Positions 21,081-35,981 of a stretch of 64,000 nucleotides of DNA are shown here, piece by piece. This stretch comes from Flaccisagitta enflata (lineage: Eukaryota > Chaetognatha > Sagittoidea > Aphragmophora). The notes beneath the pieces were generated by a model. That model was not told the DNA's origin. It searched no databases and saw only the letters and a list, made by a program, of their open reading frames with translations. The stretch spans positions 26,846,001-26,910,000 of the forward strand of contig OZ231126.1 in NCBI GenBank assembly GCA_965153355.1. The letters are read 5' to 3'. Both the position numbers and the translations under genes were made by a program. Numbering within the stretch: the stretch's first letter is position 1; each line of letters begins with the position of its first letter.

Positions 21081-21604
21081 TGTAATTCTACGAACTACCC
21101 CCATTTATTATAATAAAAAGATATACCAAGTATCGTGACTTTCTGACAAGTTCCTGATAGGGCTGCCACCCCCCTCCAATCATCATAGGATTCAATGGGA
21201 GCAAATTTTTGTAAATCTTTTTACCACCATATAATGGGGGGGGGGTGGCGGCCCTATCAGGGACCACTTGTAAGATGGTCATGAATCTTGGCAAATCGGA
21301 AAAAATTTCGAAGACGATGCTGATCTTTTGTTTTTATCAGGTTTTCCCGTTTGGGCGAAGCTTTAATTCGAGTAGATTCGGGTTGAAATGTATTTAACAC
21401 AGCTCTCACCTTGCCCTAACGCTAGCTCTGACCCTAACCCTAACCCTAAAACCACCCCCAACCCCAACCTTAACCCTAACCCTACCCCTAACCCTAAATA
21501 AAAACCCGCTTAGAAAGTACGTAAAACAAAAGACATCAACGAATTAGAAAACAGTACCGGCAAATCTTTTTATTATAACAAATGGGGGCAGTTTGCAGAA
21601 TTAC
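21081..21604. repeat. Foldback element L with telomere-like core
   Basis: Terminal inverted repeats of about 41 bp with five or so mismatches: GTAATTCTACGAACTACCCC... at the left, ...GGGGGCAGTTTGCAGAATTA at the right. A second nested pair (TGATAGGGCTGCCACCCCCC near 21158, inverted near 21240) lies inside. The core includes a degenerate CCCTAA run (21425-21498). Confidence 0.8.
21425..21498. repeat. Interstitial telomere-like (CCCTAA)n
   Basis: About ten degenerate CCCTAA/CCCCAA units, the animal telomere sequence, inside element L. Confidence 0.85.
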
Positions 21605-21629
21605 CTAAGTTTATGACACCTATGACCTC

Positions 21630-21838
21630 CCAACTCCCACCCTGCTGCCCACCCCCACGCTACTGGGGTAGCCATATATCCGGCCATGTTCATTTTAGGT
21701 ACGCCATTGCACTTCAAAAAGAGGCACTGTCCGTTGATTGGTCTGTTTGTCTGTTGGTCATGCTCCATTTAATAATCGCGACTGATGCCCTACATGAGTT
21801 TATGTGTGCCCCTGCACACCTCTCCGCGACGAAAATGT
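21630..21838 (+). mobile_element. Decayed family A and F right ends
   Basis: CTGCTGCCCACCCCCACGCT...GCCATATATCCGGCCATG (to 21692) is a decayed A right end. CTGTCCGTTGATTGGTCTG...CTCCGCGACGAAAATGTGAC (to about 21838) resembles a family F copy. Confidence 0.6.
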
Positions 21839-21964
21839 GACCCTGCGATACTTGTGGGTTTTAAAATGAGAAAATTTTTAATTCTTCAAATCAAGTTGCT
21901 AAACAGAGGCCAATATGAAAGAAACATCAATGGATGAACAAACTTTCCTATTGACTTGAAAGTT

Positions 21965-22058
<94 letters not shown>

Positions 22059-22069
22059 AATGATTTTAC

Positions 22070-22122
<53 letters not shown>

Positions 22123-22184
22123 TTGTTGTTGTTGTTGTTGTTGTTTTTGTTGTTGTTTTTGTTTTTGTTGTTGTTGTTGTTGTT
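21965..22184. repeat. (GTT)n microsatellite
   Basis: GTT repeat with a short unique interruption near 22056-22068. Confidence 0.98.
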
Positions 22185-22186
22185 GC

Positions 22187-22403
22187 GGTATGCCTCGCGT
22201 AATTCAGGAGAAATCAACGGCAGGTAGTTCTGTCTTGCTGATGCCGTCTTGAAATCTTGTTTCGGCGAAGGGGCGTCATCTTCGGATGAATCACCGTCGG
22301 TGAAATTGCGCTCAGACTCGAAGTCACAATCTCTTTTCGACGAGAGAACCCGACTCACCACCACGTTAACAGTGTTACCGCAATGTCTATTGCATTGTGA
22401 CAA
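22187..22403 (-). CDS. Weak candidate exon, acidic
   Basis: A minus-strand frame of about 70 codons before the triplet repeat, containing SSKRDCDFESERNFTDGDSS and LPLISPELREAYR. The acidic, serine-rich composition is more protein-like than the surroundings. It runs directly into an asparagine-coding triplet array. No family is recognised and the splice sites are not clear. Confidence 0.25.
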
Positions 22404-23905
22404 GTTTTTATAGTTGGATGACCTTCCTAACTACCTGGATTACCTTGCCAAACCATTTTTTGTGACTACCCCTAGGGGTAGTAAAAATTAGGTCAAATTG
22501 GCCACATTGGCATGTCCGGATTTTGTCCGGACAAGCAAATAACAAGCGAAACCTATTAAAAATAGATTATCTGATCATTTCTCAGCTTTTAATCAGTTAT
22601 CATCATTCCAATGTGATGTACAAAAAATTTCATCCTACTGTGCAAATGGTAAGTTGTTCAAATATTGTATTATCATCAAATTTTGATCCTTCTAATTTTT
22701 TTGCTATTTCATGGCAAAATCTGAGTATGCCGATTATCTTTTTTTAAAACACTATAAATTCTCAAAGTTAATCACTTTTCAGGTTTCTATCTAATAGAGG
22801 ACTACTTGAAGGACATACGCTCCAAATTTCATGCCACTGTGACACCCCAATCCCGCGTAATGACACTTTTCTTCAAGCGTGATTATTCTGCACACCCCCC
22901 CAGCTCTTCTGTCACGCTCATGTCACACTTTAAGTCTGTCACTGTCACGCCATTGTGAAACTGATGATGGAAATTTGGATAACACGATGAGAAAGAGCAT
23001 GAAATTTTGCATATACACTGAAAATTTCAGGTCTTAACTCCCGGGCATTCAGCCATAATGAAAATTTCCATGTGATTGGTCAGTAAATTGTTGCAGAATA
23101 ATCACGCTTCAAGATGAATCTTTGTAGTTAATTCTTTGTTATTGGTGCATGTATGCACTTACAGCAAAATGGTAAACCAAAAAAGTCAGGAAATGCCCAT
23201 ATATTGGAAACCCTTTGAGAGAGACAAAAGATTTTTTGCATGGATCAATACTGTACTGAAACTATTACGAACAGAGCATTTGGTGCATCTGGGACACATC
23301 TAACCAACCCAACCAGCCCAACCAGCCTACCACCCAAAAATTTAAAAAAACGGCATAACTTCTAAAATATTTGTCCGATTTGGCTGAAATTTTGCACAGT
23401 GGTTCTTTCAGAGAATGCCTACTTAAATTAATCGTTGCTGAAAGATTCAGTAAATTTTTGCCAACTGGCCCAACCAGCCAAAAAAGCTGCTTATAGAGAA
23501 TTTTCAAAAAAAATTGAAATCTCAATTTTTTTCAGCAGAATCGGGTCTGATTGAATTCTTGAACTGTGATTTAGTAAAATATTCCCATTTTTTTGGTTTT
23601 GCGGACTTTAACAACTCAATTTTTGCTTATTTTCGATCATTGTTTGTTGCATTTCAGCCTAATTTACATGAAAATCAAGGATCAGTAACAAAATTCAGTT
23701 TTTGAACCATGTTCATATTGACATGAGCTATCTGATTATGAATGTTTTTGACAAATTTTCTCAATTTTGAAATTGACCTATTTGGCCATCTCTCAAAAAG
23801 GAGATTATAGAAACAGCCTATATAATTTGTGAATCAGTGTTTGACATACACAGTGATCAACGCCACATAGTGTAAATTGAAATTGTACGATTCCGCCCTA
23901 TGACC
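22404..23905. other. AT-rich spacer with palindromes
   Basis: No gene supported. It holds an 18-bp perfect palindrome ACTACCCCTAGGGGTAGT (22465-22482, followed by an A-run), a hairpin TGTCCGGA-TTTTG-TCCGGACA (22513-22533) and the 21-bp inverted repeat at 22872/23112. About 23280-23480 repeats CCAACC/CCAGCC words. Confidence 0.6.
22872..23112. repeat. Perfect 21-bp inverted repeat, 200-bp loop
   Basis: CTTCAAGCGTGATTATTCTG(C) at 22872 is exactly matched, inverted, at 23092-23112. It could be the termini of a short foldback element. Confidence 0.8.
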
Positions 23906-23910
23906 GCAAG

Positions 23911-23998
23911 AAAGAGGAAGAAGAAGAAGAAGAAGAGGAAGAAGAAGAAGAAGAAAAAGAAAAAGAAAAAGAAAAAGAAAAAGAAAAAGAAAAAGAAA
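23911..23998. repeat. GAA / GAAAAA purine tract
   Basis: AAG trinucleotides passing into AAAAAG hexamers. Confidence 0.95.
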
Positions 23999-24039
23999 AC
24001 GTAGAGGGACGAAAGAAAAGAAAAAAAGGACAAATAAAC

Positions 24040-24184
24040 GGCTGCCCAGTCCCGTGCGGGTGGGCAGAGGCCATATCTGAGCAGGAGCAGTGAGGTCAAA
24101 GAATAGAATCATAAAAAAGTAAAATGACACCAACAGACGGACGGACAAAGCGGAGTGTAGAGTCCCGTTGGACGCGACTAAAAA
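24040..24184 (-). mobile_element. Family A element, reverse, decayed right end
   Basis: CGGCTGCCCAGTCCCGTGCG, GTGGGCAGAGGCCATAT, GGAC tract, left end AGTCCCGTTGGACGCGACT and A-run. Confidence 0.8.
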
Positions 24185-24196
24185 GAAGGAAGATCT

Positions 24197-24300
24197 AGGC
24201 CGGATACACGGCTACCCCAGTCGCGTGCGGGTGGGCAGAGACCGCATTTGAGGTCACTTGATCATTTGAGCAGGAGCAGTCCAAAGACCAAAAAAAAACA
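24197..24300 (-). mobile_element. Family A right-end fragment, reverse
   Basis: AGGCCGGATACACGGCTACC through GAGCAGGAGCAGTCCAAAGA, then an A-run. The left half is missing and the next copy starts immediately. Confidence 0.8.
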
Positions 24301-24303
24301 AAA

Positions 24304-24535
24304 CAAGGCCGGATACACGCTACCCCAGTCGCGTGTGGGTGGGCAGGGGCCATAATGAGGTCAGTGGAAGATTTGGGCAGGAGCAATAAGGCCAAAACCT
24401 CCAAAAACGCCGAAAAAGTAGTGTGACGGATGGACGGACGTACCGACGGACGGATGGATGGACCGACGGCGGACCGACGGACGGACGGATGGACCGACAA
24501 AAACGGGGTGTAGAGTCGCGTGCACGCGACTAAAG
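24304..24535 (-). mobile_element. Family A element, reverse, complete
   Basis: CAAGGCCGGATACACGCTAC, middle with GCCGAAAAAGTAGTG, GGAC tract, and the 18-bp palindrome AGTCGCGTGCACGCGACT at 24514-24531. The right hairpin has lost bases. Confidence 0.88.
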
Positions 24536-24539
24536 TAAA

Positions 24540-24887
24540 GTGTGAGGACGGACGGGCGGGCGGGCGGACGGACGGACGGATGGGCGGATGGCGGGATGGA
24601 CGGATGGGCGGACGAACGGACGGACGGACGGACAGACGGACGGAGGCGGACGGACGGACGGACGGACGGACGGACGGACGGACGGACGGACGGCGGACGG
24701 ATGGATGGACAATTCCCTGCAGTCACCGCTTCAGGGAATCGGGTATCGCTGACCATGTTTGATCTTTGAATGACTAGTTTTATGTAATTGCAGTAACAGC
24801 TCCTGCCCAAATGCTCCAATGACCTCAAATGCTGCCCCTGCCAACCCAGACGCAACTGGGATACGTAGCCGTGTTTCCGACACTGTT
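24540..24887. mobile_element. Family A rearranged copy with long GGAC tract
   Basis: A (GGAC)n tract (24542-24708) in reverse-element orientation is joined to a forward A right half (CTCCTGCCCAAATGCTCCAA ... CCAGACGCAACTGGGATACG ... CACTG). Between them TTCCCTG...CAGGGAA forms a hairpin. It looks like an internal inversion or a fusion of two copies. Confidence 0.7.
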
Positions 24888-25057
24888 CTATTCATTCTAA
24901 TTGTCTTAATCAGCGTCACCATTGCCCTTGTCGGCGTCGCCATCATCTTCGTCGACATTGTTACTAGTGTTACTACATTAACTGTTAAAATCAAATTAGA
25001 ATATGACAACAAGAACAGACGAATCGACCATAATGATGACGATAACAGTGAAAATGA

Positions 25058-25113
25058 TTATGATGTTGATGATGATGATGATGATGATCACGATGATGCT
25101 GGTAATGATGATA

Positions 25114-25167
<54 letters not shown>

Positions 25168-25188
25168 GTTTCAAGCCTCTCGTTTTTA

Positions 25189-25252
<64 letters not shown>

Positions 25253-25283
25253 AATTGTGATGATGATGACAATGATGACGATA

Positions 25284-25366
<83 letters not shown>

Positions 25367-25367
25367 A

Positions 25368-25431
<64 letters not shown>

Positions 25432-25432
25432 C
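25058..25432. repeat. (GAT)n microsatellite, two blocks
   Basis: GAT/ATG repeats at 25062-25166 and 25192-25432, separated by TTTCAAGCCTCTCG. Degenerate GAC/GAA triplets flank them. Confidence 0.98.
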
Positions 25433-26020
25433 AATGTAAATGACAATGACAATGATAATGATGACAATCATGATAATGGCAATGCCGACGGCAATAGTAA
25501 GTATTAGGAGTAAACAACAACAACAAAAGCCTCCTCTTCATCGCCACGGCAAACCAATCTGGACAATTTTTGGTAATTGAACGCCTTGTTCCTATCCCGA
25601 TTCGATGCTACCCCAAGTCCCCAATTGTCTCGTAATTGCCCCTGCCCACTCGCGCCTCTAACGTTGTGTACCTTTGAGGTCATTCTGATGCTGTGCTTGC
25701 CTGGAGTATGTTCAAGAGCAGTTACACCAACTTCCTTGGATTCGTGATCTCTTCCACGATTCGCGTTTGATTAGTATCTTGTGGGGTCTTCGTCTGACGC
25801 GGTTTCATCCATTGCCATTGCAGAATTATTCCGAATCAAATTCTCTTTGAATTCAGTGTTGAAGGATTTGATTAAAGAGAGGTTTTGAAACAAGCCCATT
25901 GGAACAAACCGTGCAGCCGCGATTTATACTGCTTGCAATCAATTCAACCCCAAGATAGCCGTGGGTCTGGTTGTTGGCTGGCCTTGAAACCAAGACAGGC
26001 GATCACAACTAAACATTTTT
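25433..26020. other. Spacer, nothing recognised
   Basis: No gene or element identified. A decayed fragment of A-like right end (CTCGTAATTGCCCCTGCCCA) is visible near 25631. Confidence 0.5.
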
Positions 26021-26203
26021 AGTTGCGGACACGCAACTCTATAAGGCTTTGTCCATCCGTTGGTCCGTCCGTTGGTTCGTCCGTCGGTCCGTTTGTCATG
26101 GTGATCGAGTTGAAACGAACATTTTCGACACTTTTGTGTATGTTTGAGTTTTGCGGGCCCCTGCCCAGCCGTCCGCAACGATATCGTGACCCCGCGTCAC
26201 TTG
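26021..26203 (+). mobile_element. Family F element
   Basis: Left hairpin AGTTGCG-GACA-CGCAACT, TATAAGGCTTTGTCC, GTCC/GGTCC tract, right arm GTCCGCAACG and right hairpin GTGAC-CCCGC-GTCAC-TTG. Confidence 0.92.
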
Positions 26204-26254
26204 TTCTTCAACCATCGCCTCCGTAATTGTAAGTGATGCAGATCGAAACTTTTC

Positions 26255-26680
26255 GTTTTTCGTTATTCCTACACCTAGGAATAATTCTGATCCGAGAAGA
26301 TTTCTACGGACCGGAATATTCTACAGCCTAATTTTATTTCTACCTTTTACAATAATCTTAGTCAGTGAATCATCTCACGCAACCGCAATATACACAAATA
26401 TCGTTTTGTCCATTGACTGCCCAGGCAATACCCCAGCAATACCCAAGCATACCCAAATACCCGAGTATACTCGAGCATTCCTGAGCGATACTAAAGCAAT
26501 ACCAAATACCCGGGCATACCCGAGCATACCCAAGCAATACTCAAGTAATACCCTAGCAATACCCGAGCAATACCCAAACAATACCCGAGCAATACCCGAG
26601 CATACTCAAATACCCAAATATACCCCGGGTTTTAATCTCACCTCAGATTACGTGGTGCAGTGCAATTTTTTTTGCACACC
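26255..26680 (+). repeat. Repeat J, copy 2, with AATACCC array
   Basis: Unique part 26255-26425, then an array of AATACCC(A/G)AGC units (26425-26625), then TTTTAATCTCACCTCAGATT. Both flanks match copy 1 (15130-15432) inverted. Confidence 0.85.
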
Positions 26681-26686
26681 CTGTTA

Positions 26687-26737
26687 CTAAACTTCCCGCG
26701 GCTACGCTATACATACACATAATCACACTCACATACA

Positions 26738-26820
<83 letters not shown>
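26687..26820. repeat. Unit K, copy 2, with (CA)n
   Basis: TAAACTTCCCGCGGCTACG...CACATAATCACACTC leading into (CA)n (26741-26818), as at 14793-14914. Confidence 0.85.
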
Positions 26821-26821
<1 letters not shown>

Positions 26822-26968
26822 CACATACACACGCGCGCATGATATCGGTGTCATCTTTTAGAAATTCATTCTGGGCATTAGGATATTTCATAAGTTTGTT
26901 GAATTTCGAGGCTAGATTATCTTTAGTTTTTTTTCCAAATGAAACTTTGAAATCATAGCTTTCTTTTT

Positions 26969-27145
26969 AGTTGCGGACACGCAACTCTATAAGAGGCTTT
27001 GTCCGTTGGTCGGTCCGTTGGCTGGTCCGTTGGTTGGTCCGTTGGTCGGTCCGTTGGTACGTCACGCTCAAGTTGAAAAGTGGGATAACGCGCATTTCCG
27101 CCCCTGCCCACCCGTCCGCAACTGGTGTCCGTGTATCCGGCCTTG
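26969..27145 (+). mobile_element. Family A element, compact and complete
   Basis: Left hairpin AGTTGCG-GACA-CGCAACT, CTCTATAAGAGGC, GTCCGTTGGT tract, right arm GTCCGCAACT, a decayed form of the right hairpin (GTCCG-TGTATC-CGGCC), TTG. It may be flanked by TTCTTTT on both sides (26961-26967 and 27146-27152). Confidence 0.93.
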
Positions 27146-27235
27146 TTCTTTTCCTTTTCTGACCACTGGCCACTTACTGCCTTTGGGCTGCTATTTTATA
27201 TCAGGTTTCCTCAATGACCTTCCTCGGAGAGAAAA

Positions 27236-27375
27236 AAACATGGCTACCCTATTCGCGTGCTGGTGGGCAGGAGCAGTGCTGGAGAAGGTCACTGGATCAT
27301 CAGGGCAGAAGCCATATGCTCACCTAGTCATCCAAGGATCACACATGATCAGCGGTACCCTGCTGGGAGTGCACT
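27236..27375 (-). mobile_element. Family A right-half fragment, reverse
   Basis: CATGGCTACCCTATTCGCGT, GGTGGGCAGGAGCAGTGCTG, then unit C words (TGATCAGCGGTACCCTGC). Confidence 0.7.
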
Positions 27376-28079
27376 ATAGTCTGTACTAAATAAGTATTTC
27401 CACACCCTAAAATGGTTTCGGAATGATATACCAATTATTTTCTCTCAGGAAATCATCTTCTGAGTCTGAGAGTGTAACCCAAGAATCATAGCAATGGCGT
27501 GACTCCGTCACCCTCAGCGGCACCAAAACGAAAAAATTACAGCAACTCATTTCTACATAGATTAGCCAAGATTATGAGTCAAACTATCATATGAGGGTTT
27601 TTTCTGATTCGTTTTAACTCCTTGTTGCATTCACAGAAGGGGCATGACTGCGCAACTGTCTGACTGTCCAAAAAGTCAAATTTTGTTGTTTTTTAGATGT
27701 TTTGGGCTCGATTAGACAAGATTAAACTCTCACCTATAGCGCATGGGTTTAATCTGAATCACTCAGTTGTCAAGAGTATCCTATTTTACGAGCATGTCCG
27801 CCAAAATCCTAATTTGTCTGATATCGCCATTTATGTATTTCCAGTCTAACGAGCTTTGAAGTTTACCTAAAGATCTATTCTTGGCTCAAGTCGATCAATG
27901 CTTATGTTTGTTGTCACGTTACCTTGGTTATGCCATTCAGATAATCGTTAAAGTGCTGGTTCGTGCATTATGTGTAGTGGAACTATGACAGTGTTCATTA
28001 TGTAACATTACAACTGCGCTTGACATAGAAGTTTTGGTCGTTGTTGATGCAGGGAATCGATTTCAACAACAAAACAAGG
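27376..28079. other. Spacer, nothing recognised
   Basis: Unique-looking sequence with no gene, repeat or element end that I can name. Confidence 0.5.
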
Positions 28080-28480
28080 ACAAAAAAAAAAATCAATAAG
28101 AACAACAACAAAAAGAACTACCAATAAAAACACTAACAACGAATAGCAACAAGAACAACAAAAAGGACAAAAACAATAACGAAAACAACGCCGCCAATAA
28201 CGATGACAACGACAATAGCAATACCGGTAGGAATGCCCATGACAATAACAACAATGATAATTACAACAACAACAATCACGTTAACAACCACAACACGACA
28301 ATTACAACAGCAACAACGATGATAACAACAATGATGACAGCAACAACTATGCAAATGACGATAACAATGGCAATAACGACAACAAGAACAACAACAGCAA
28401 CATCAACAATAACAAAAACAACAACATCAACAACAACAACAACCACAACAACAACAACAACAACAACTAGAGTGAGTGAG

Positions 28481-28535
<55 letters not shown>

Positions 28536-28537
28536 CC

Positions 28538-28594
<57 letters not shown>

Positions 28595-28648
28595 AACAAC
28601 AATAACAACAACAATAATAACAACAACCAGAGTGGGGGAGAACAATAA
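28080..28648. repeat. AAC-rich degenerate microsatellite
   Basis: Degenerate AAC/ACA triplets becoming perfect at 28481-28590. The motif AGAGTG(A/G)G(T/G)GAGAACAA occurs at both ends of the cleanest block. Confidence 0.95.
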
Positions 28649-28698
28649 CAACACGCGATCTTCAATGTACTTGTTGGTTTGGTCATTTTTTCGTTTTT

Positions 28699-28862
28699 AG
28701 TTGCGGACACGCGACTCTACACCTTGCCATGTCGGTCGGTAGGTCGGTCGGTAGGTCGGTTGGTCGGTCGGTCGGTAGGTCACATTTTTGAATTCCGAGC
28801 GGTTTTTGCATTACTGCTCCTGCCCAACCGTCCGCGACTGGATTGCCGTGTATCCGGCCTTG
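28699..28862 (+). mobile_element. Family A element with 8-bp flanking duplication
   Basis: Left hairpin AGTTGCGGACACGCGACT (one T-G wobble), CTCTACACC, GTCGGTAG tract, right arm GTCCGCGACT, decayed right hairpin (TGCCG-TGTATC-CGGCC), TTG. TTTCGTTT occurs at 28689-28696 and again at 28863-28870, a plausible target-site duplication. Confidence 0.93.
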
Positions 28863-28920
28863 TTTCGTTTGATCGTTCATTTGTTCCTGAATTCTTTATC
28901 ATATTTCTAGACATTTCTGG

Positions 28921-29861
<941 letters not shown>

Positions 29862-29925
29862 TGACTGTCTGTTCATTTGTCCGTCTTTAGCGCTTCATCT
29901 CACCCTTCATCTCAAACATGCGCAT

Positions 29926-29930
<5 letters not shown>

Positions 29931-29971
<41 letters not shown>

Positions 29972-29998
29972 ACACACACACACAAACGCACACACACA

Positions 29999-30031
<33 letters not shown>
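29931..30031. repeat. (CA)n microsatellite, interrupted
   Basis: CA repeat with CTCA, AACG and AAAC interruptions. Confidence 0.97.
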
Positions 30032-30033
<2 letters not shown>

Positions 30034-30203
30034 GGACAACTCGTCATCATACTCTCGTATCCAAGCTTGGCCTCCTTTTTTCTTTCTTTTCGTCGTCGGT
30101 GTTGCATCCTTCTTTCCGTTGGCGGTTGCCGCATCTGTCACATCGTCTGCAGCATTTGTCACAGCGTTTGCCGCATCGGCGGTCGCATCAGCCGTTGTTG
30201 CAT
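30032..30203 (-). CDS. Candidate exon, Lys-rich, donor inside a GT repeat
   Basis: On the minus strand the acceptor ATCCTCAG (exon from 30203) opens a 57-codon frame containing DATADAANAVTNAADDVTDA, a basic run (TTKRKKKGG) and QAWIREYDDELSR. It ends at CCAG|GTGTGTG (30032), where the donor GT is the first unit of the (CA)n/(GT)n microsatellite. The alternating Ala-Asp stretch and basic patch suggest a nuclear protein, but no family is recognised. Frames further upstream (30220-30360) also read open for about 45 codons. Confidence 0.35.
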
Positions 30204-30804
30204 CTGAGGATCAAGTAACTCGATCCACTTTACAAGCAAGCTTGTTTACACTAAGCTGTATGGGCCAAGCTGTCTCCTTTCTGATATCTTTGGAATTTTT
30301 TAGACCACGGTACAAAGATTGCTCGAAAATGATCTCGCCTTTTACTCTGTCTCGGTATTGATCTGTAAATGACACGAACATATAATTTCCATTACTCTCT
30401 CCATTCGCGACCTCCTTTGTTTGCTAGCGTGCTTGCTTGTGGGCTTAATAGCTTGCTAGCTAAATCGCTCAATGAATCAACTATCCCCTCCCCTCATGCA
30501 TAGCCAGAATCTCTCTATTCCGTCATGATGGCTTTTCCCAACCTTTGGGTTGATTCGTCGGTTTTGTCGATTCATCTTTGGACTGAGATTTTCTCTTCAT
30601 AATTTAGCTTTTACAACGAAGTTGGGAAATTCTCCCAAAACCGATTGAAAAATTTACGAACATACTGACTAATTGAAAAAAGTAAAAATGATTTCTTAGC
30701 TCACTCAACACTAGGACTAGGAGTTACTATGAATAGGGGAAACGGTTTAGTGCATAGGAAGGAGTAGAAACAAAGGATAGTCAAGTTTTCCGACATCAAG
30801 AACA
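30204..30804. other. Spacer with a possible further minus-strand exon
   Basis: At about 30215-30360 (minus) an open stretch contains RDRVKGEIIFEQSLYRGLKN. It has an acceptor-like TTTACAG before it but no convincing donor. Nothing else is recognised. Confidence 0.3.
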
Positions 30805-30809
30805 ACAGC

Positions 30810-30898
<89 letters not shown>

Positions 30899-30930
30899 CG
30901 AACAACAGCAACAACAACAACAACGAGTAG
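30805..30930. repeat. (CAA)n microsatellite
   Basis: CAA repeat with one GAACAACAG break. Confidence 0.98.
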
Positions 30931-31036
30931 AAGCAAAAGAAAAAGAAAGTAATAAACAAAAACAAAAACAGATTATGAAAGCGCATCAAAAATGCACAAC
31001 AATGATAAAATCGGAATCAACCACGTGATCAGAGAA

Positions 31037-31233
31037 CAAGGCCGGATACACGGCTACCCAAGTCGCGTGCGGGTGGGCAGGGGTTATATTTGAGGTCACT
31101 CAATCATTTGGGCGGGAGTATTGAGGCCAAAGACCGGAAAAAAATCTAAAAGATAAAATGTGACTGACCAATTGACAGACCAACGTAAGGACCGACGAAG
31201 CGGGGTCTAAAGTCGCGTAGCACGCGACTAGAA
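31037..31233 (-). mobile_element. Family A element, reverse, with 6-bp flanking duplication
   Basis: CAAGGCCGGATACACGGC start and left hairpin AGTCGCGT-AGC-ACGCGACT at 31211-31229. AGAGAA lies immediately before (31031-31036) and after (31234-31239). Confidence 0.92.
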
Positions 31234-31377
31234 AGAGAAGGCTAGAAAGCTGGAATGGTTCCATATATCGAGCAACTCGAGGTTCGACAAATGAAACTTT
31301 TGAACAGCTGAATCAGGGTCACAGACACAGTCACAGTCTCCATCCTAATTGCAGTGAATTAGGGCCCGGAGGAGCAG

Positions 31378-31502
<125 letters not shown>

Positions 31503-31640
31503 TTAAAGGTTCTTCTCTCCTTCGAAGGATTGTCGAGTCTCGGTAGAATGTTGTTGTTCTGAAGTGTGAAATAGGATTTTCGCATTGGGAGCATTAATTT
31601 AACTTCAAAGGGAACCTCTAAGGGATCTTTGCCATTGAAA

Positions 31641-34433
<2,793 letters not shown>

Positions 34434-34505
34434 CGGTCGAAGGGTACCCGCTAATAACCTAAACTAGGTTACCATTTTATCAATGACCGGAAATCGGAAT
34501 ACAAC

Positions 34506-34511
34506 AATAAA
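34506..34511 (+). terminator. AATAAA polyadenylation signal candidate
   Basis: First AATAAA after the zinc-finger stop codon, 73 bp downstream and just before a CT tract. Confidence 0.45.
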
Positions 34512-34539
34512 CCGATCGAGTGACTCGGTTTCTTCTCTC

Positions 34540-35316
<777 letters not shown>

Positions 35317-35512
35317 AGTTGCGGAAACGCAACTCTATAAGAGGCTTTGTCCGTCCATTGGTCCGTCGGTCCATCGGTCCGTCCTTCTGGGGTCATCAAG
35401 TTGAACAGTTGGAAAACGAGCATTCTTGATACTTTTTGTGTATGTTTGAGTGTCGGGGGTAAGATACCCCTGCCCATCCGTCCATAACGATATTGTGACC
35501 CCGCGTCACTTG
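35317..35512 (+). mobile_element. Family F element
   Basis: Left hairpin AGTTGCG-GAAA-CGCAACT after a T-run, CTCTATAAGAGGC, GTCC tract, right arm GTCCATAACG, right hairpin GTGAC-CCCGC-GTCAC-TTG. Confidence 0.92.
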
Positions 35513-35805
35513 TTGAACACATACTAATTCATTCACTCATTTGTTCGTTCATTCATTTTCGTCATTCATTCACCCATTCATCCATTAAATGCACCTTTTC
35601 CATTGACTAAACGAACACCGTTGATTTTACATAATTACATAAACATGACAATATCGTGATGAATCTGTGTGTATCTAGCTGCTCCTATAATTGTCCAAGT
35701 CTAGTGGCCCGTGAAATCACAAAACCATGAAAGATATTGTGATACAGTTCGAAACCGTAATCTAGGTATTTCATGATTTCATACAAGTAGAGTGAGTCAG
35801 TGATC

Positions 35806-35981
35806 AGTTGTGGACACGTAACTCTATAAGAGGCTTGTCTGTCCATCCATCCGTCCGTCTGTGAGTATGTGTCGAAAAGAGGTAAAACGAGCGTTTTAAA
35901 TGCTTTTTGTGGGGGGGGGGGTATGGATGGGGGTTGGACGCCCCACCCAATCGCAACAATATTGTGAACCTGTGTCACTTG
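35806..35981 (+). mobile_element. Family F element, decayed ends
   Basis: AGTTGTGGACACGTAACT left hairpin, CTCTATAAGAGGC, GTCC tract, G-run, and a decayed right hairpin ATTGTGAACCTGTGTCACTT. Confidence 0.85.

Noticed and set aside
21425-21498. True telomere
   Set aside because: Too short and degenerate, and unique sequence lies on both sides.
24819-25439. 206-residue frame with a membrane-like N-terminal part and an Asp/Met tail
   Set aside because: The tail is a GAT microsatellite, and the hydrophobic part reads from degenerate ATC/GTC triplets that look like an older extension of the same repeat plus a family A right end.
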